Assembly (NCBI GenBank): GCA_023227945.1
Contig: JALOCC010000019.1
Coordinates: 1-32,043, forward strand
Direction of reading: 5' to 3'
DNA from: Candidatus Omnitrophota bacterium
GTDB taxonomy: Bacteria; Omnitrophota; Gorgyraeia; Duberdicusellales; 4484-171
Length of the DNA: 32,043 bases
Under the pieces are notes generated by a model that was not told where the DNA came from, ran no database searches, and was given only the letters and a program-made list of their open reading frames with translations. Made by a program: the position numbers and the translations under genes. Of this stretch, positions 30,307 through 32,043 are shown one piece after another (within the stretch, counting starts at the first letter, position 1; every line of letters begins with the position of its first letter).

Positions 30307-30347
30307 TTGACTTTTCAACCCTCTATGATAATAAATTGCAGAGGGTT
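30307..30347 (+). promoter_or_regulatory. Repeated promoter with dyad, copy 4
   Basis: TTGACT (30307-30312), 16 bp, TAATAA (30329-30334). The dyad is AACCCTCT/AGAGGGTT, with a T-run after. CTCTATGATAATAAATTG replaces the consensus CTCTGTGATAATATATTG of the other copies. Confidence 0.68.
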
Positions 30348-30388
30348 TTTTCTTTGGGATAAAATAATAAAGAAGATGGAGGTAGATT

Positions 30389-30625
30389 TTGATAGGTATC
30401 AGCTTACCGCAGGCTGACGATTTTAGTGCAGCAAAAATCTTCGCTTGCTTTATTTTTAGTACGATTGGGTTTGCTGTTTTTGTGTATGGTAAAAAAAATA
30501 AATTATTGCGGCCTATGATTATCGGGGCTGCCTTAATGGTGTATCCCTATTTTTTCTCAGAAACGCTTGTCATTTATCTTGTCGGTATTGCCCTTACCGT
30601 GGCATTGTATTTCTGGCGGGAGTAG
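30389..30625 (+). CDS. Small membrane protein (78 aa), TTG start
   Basis: A TTG codon lies 5 bp after GGAGGT (30378-30383). Two or three hydrophobic helices span most of the protein (AKIFACFIFSTIGFAVFVYG; PMIIGAALMVYPYFF; VIYLVGIALTVALYF). The family is not recognised; it resembles short membrane proteins of amino-acid-kinase-type neighbourhoods only superficially. A clear terminator follows. Confidence 0.7.
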   Translation: MIGISLPQADDFSAAKIFACFIFSTIGFAVFVYGKKNKLLRPMIIGAALMVYPYFFSETLVIYLVGIALTVALYFWRE

Positions 30626-30663
30626 ACAGAAGCAATTTAAATAATAATAGCCAATAAAAAAAT

Positions 30664-30688
30664 GCCCGTCTTTTTGACGGGCTTTTTT
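30664..30688 (+). terminator. Intrinsic terminator
   Basis: GCCCGTC (30664-30670) pairs perfectly with GACGGGC (30676-30682), loop TTTTT, and six T follow (30683-30688). Confidence 0.95.
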
Positions 30689-30814
30689 ATCGTTGTCCTC
30701 TGGCGGCGAGAGTTTTTTGGCGATAGCCAAGGTTAAGTAAGGGTAATTCTCGTAGCAATCGCAGGCATGTCTCTGTTCTTTACGCGGAAGTTCCCGCTAT
30801 TTCAACGAAAAATT

Positions 30815-30843
30815 TTGATTTTGACGAAATCTTGTGATAATAT
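30815..30843 (+). promoter_or_regulatory. Promoter of the repeat-rich secreted protein (probably leaderless)
   Basis: TTGATT (30815-30820), 17 bp, TAATAT (30838-30843). The expected transcription start (about 30850) almost coincides with ATG 30852, and no Shine-Dalgarno exists, so a leaderless mRNA is predicted. The TTGTGATAATAT box resembles the four repeated promoters. Confidence 0.72.
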
Positions 30844-30851
30844 TGTGGCAT

Positions 30852-32043
30852 ATGAAAATAAGCTATAAAAGCTTATTTGTAACGATTGTTTTTCTGGCTT
30901 TTCTGGCAAGCGGACTGTTAGCCGATTCCTATGCCGACTCTGGGTCATATAAAAAACCCGTATATAAAATAAAACCCACTTACAAGAAACCACCCTCTAC
31001 AGGCGGAGCAACGGTTTATCCGACTACAACAACTTCGCCTGAAACGCCTGTATATACAACAAAACCTACTTACAAGAAACCACCTTCTACAGGCGGATCA
31101 ACTGTTTACCCAACTACAACAACTTATCCTGAAAATCCAGTATATACAATAAACCCTAACTATAAGAAGCCACCCGCTACAGGCGGAGCAACGGTTTATC
31201 CTCCTGCTACAACTTCGCCTGAAACGCCTGTATATATAATAAAGCCTACTTATCCGCTTCCTTCATTTTCGCCTTCGCTGCCTTCACAGCCGCAGCAGCA
31301 GGAAGACGAGCCAGAGCTTGGCCGGACACAGCATGCGCTTGGTCTTGGTGTCTTTAGTGACGCGTGGGACTACGTCTCAGGTAAGGCAAGCGATGGTTAT
31401 GATGCTTTAAGAGACCTCGCCGAAGGCGGTTATGATAGAGCTAGGGATGCTGCTAGCGACACCGGAAATTGGTTTTCGGATTGGTTTACGGATCCTGTGG
31501 GGGCGTCTAATGATTTGTTTAACGCGGCGGTTGATACGTTTCAGGATTTTTTAAACGGAGTCGCGGATTTCGGGCAAAGCATTTTTAACGGAGCAGTCGA
31601 TGCATCTCAATATATCGGCAATCGTTTCGTAGATTTTTTCCAGGATATAACCGGCATTGACGGATTTGTAGACAGGGCGCAGGGTTGGGCGAATGACGCT
31701 ACAGACGCGATTCAGGATGGTATTAATGACTTTATAGATTCAGCGCAGGCTGTGCAAAATGACGCTATTGATGCTGCTCAGGATGGTGCAAACAGCGTTT
31801 TTGATTCCATATATGATGCCGCAAGAAACGCCAGAGAAGCCTTTGAAGACGCGATTGATGCGGCACTGGGACGAAACAGAGGGCAGACCGGAGCAGGCAG
31901 TCAGGGTGCTGAACCAGCCGTCGGACCCGAAGAAGAAGCGCCTTCTGGACAAGGACCTGCTGGACAAGGACCTGCTGGACAAGGACCTGCTGGACAAGGA
32001 CCTGCTGGACAAGGACCTGCTGGACAAGGACCTGCTGGACAAG
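30852..32043 (+). CDS. Repeat-rich secreted protein, 3' end beyond the window
   Basis: An open frame of 397 codons from ATG 30852 to the window edge with no stop. Signal peptide about residues 1-28 (LLADSYA). Residues 41-130 are three 30-residue Pro/Thr/Tyr-rich repeats (KPTYKKPPSTGG...). Next is a linker with PSLPSQPQQQE, then about 180 residues of acidic A/D/F-rich helical sequence with recurrent DA-x-D phrases. The end, from residue 366, is a GQGPA pentapeptide repeat at least six times. I infer a surface or matrix protein with a spacer or collagen-like tail. No enzyme motif. The family is not recognised. Confidence 0.85.
   Translation, partial: MKISYKSLFVTIVFLAFLASGLLADSYADSGSYKKPVYKIKPTYKKPPSTGGATVYPTTTTSPETPVYTTKPTYKKPPSTGGSTVYPTTTTYPENPVYTINPNYKKPPATGGATVYPPATTSPETPVYIIKPTYPLPSFSPSLPSQPQQQEDEPELGRTQHALGLGVFSDAWDYVSGKASDGYDALRDLAEGGYDRARDAASDTGNWFSDWFTDPVGASNDLFNAAVDTFQDFLNGVADFGQSIFNGAVDASQYIGNRFVDFFQDITGIDGFVDRAQGWANDATDAIQDGINDFIDSAQAVQNDAIDAAQDGANSVFDSIYDAARNAREAFEDAIDAALGRNRGQTGAGSQGAEPAVGPEEEAPSGQGPAGQGPAGQGPAGQGPAGQGPAGQGPAGQ
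30972..31241 (+). repeat. Three tandem 90-bp coding repeats
   Basis: Units 30972-31061, 31062-31151 and 31152-31241, each 30 codons, encode KPTYKKPPSTGGATVYPTTT-type segments. They are similar but not identical at DNA level, and the third has drifted most (NPNY in place of KPTY). Confidence 0.92.
31947..32043 (+). repeat. Perfect 15-bp tandem repeat encoding GQGPA
   Basis: GGACAAGGACCTGCT repeats without a mismatch from 31947 to the window end (6.5 copies visible). Identity at third codon positions indicates recent expansion and probable length variation. Confidence 0.95.

Noticed and set aside
31740..32042. Minus-strand serine/arginine-rich frame at the right edge
   Set aside because: It mirrors the GQGPA coding repeat (SSRSL repeats); the plus-strand gene has a signal peptide and promoter.

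Overview
The window comes from an AT-rich bacterial chromosome of Gram-negative type: lipoboxes, Sec signal peptides, a PilZ protein and CcdA/thioredoxin export-side redox proteins are present. Housekeeping genes (serS, dnaX, recR, rtcB, cutA) are all full length. The protein set and the palindrome-rich spacers remind me of uncultured lineages such as Omnitrophota, but I cannot prove the taxon without a search.

Layout. 1-10,800 is a chromosomal backbone on the plus strand: response regulator, tRNA-Arg, flavodoxin, cutA, CcdA-like protein, thioredoxin, TPR protein, PilZ protein, tRNA-Lys, archease, a DUF4139 protein, rtcB, serS and a membrane protein. 10,795-11,485 is a tRNA-Ser locus: a broken tRNA-Ser with a palindromic insert in each of its three loops, a GIY-YIG nuclease gene that reads into an intact tRNA-Ser(GCU), then dnaX and recR. 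13,943-14,465 holds a strong promoter, a truncated duplicate of a tRNA 5' end, and a tRNA-Asn(GUU) interrupted by a 247-nt group I intron whose P1-P10 pairings can be traced by eye.

14,447-27,180 is an integrated island. A large serine recombinase has its stop codon inside the tRNA-Asn 3' end, and a 16-bp copy of that 3' end recurs at 27,165-27,180, followed by what looks like the original tRNA terminator. Cargo: a four-gene run of a four-helix membrane protein, a HEPN protein, a TIR-domain protein and a membrane-anchored protein (candidate defence system); two lipoproteins, the first behind a leader with two competing foldings; an apparently autoregulated MerR-like regulator with a minimal tyrosine recombinase; and an HTH protein, a small ORF and a trypsin-like protease.

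27,181-32,043 is a series of short transcription units (secreted protein, serpin, DUF5674 pair, small membrane protein). Four of them are preceded by nearly the same promoter, whose -10 box sits inside a CCCTCTG/CAGAGGG dyad in three copies. The window ends inside a repeat-rich secreted protein with GQGPA repeats.

The theme linking the parts is tRNA genes as targets: group I intron, palindromic elements in tRNA loops, a GIY-YIG gene fused to a tRNA, and an island in a tRNA 3' end, in a genome that also carries RtcB and archease for RNA repair.
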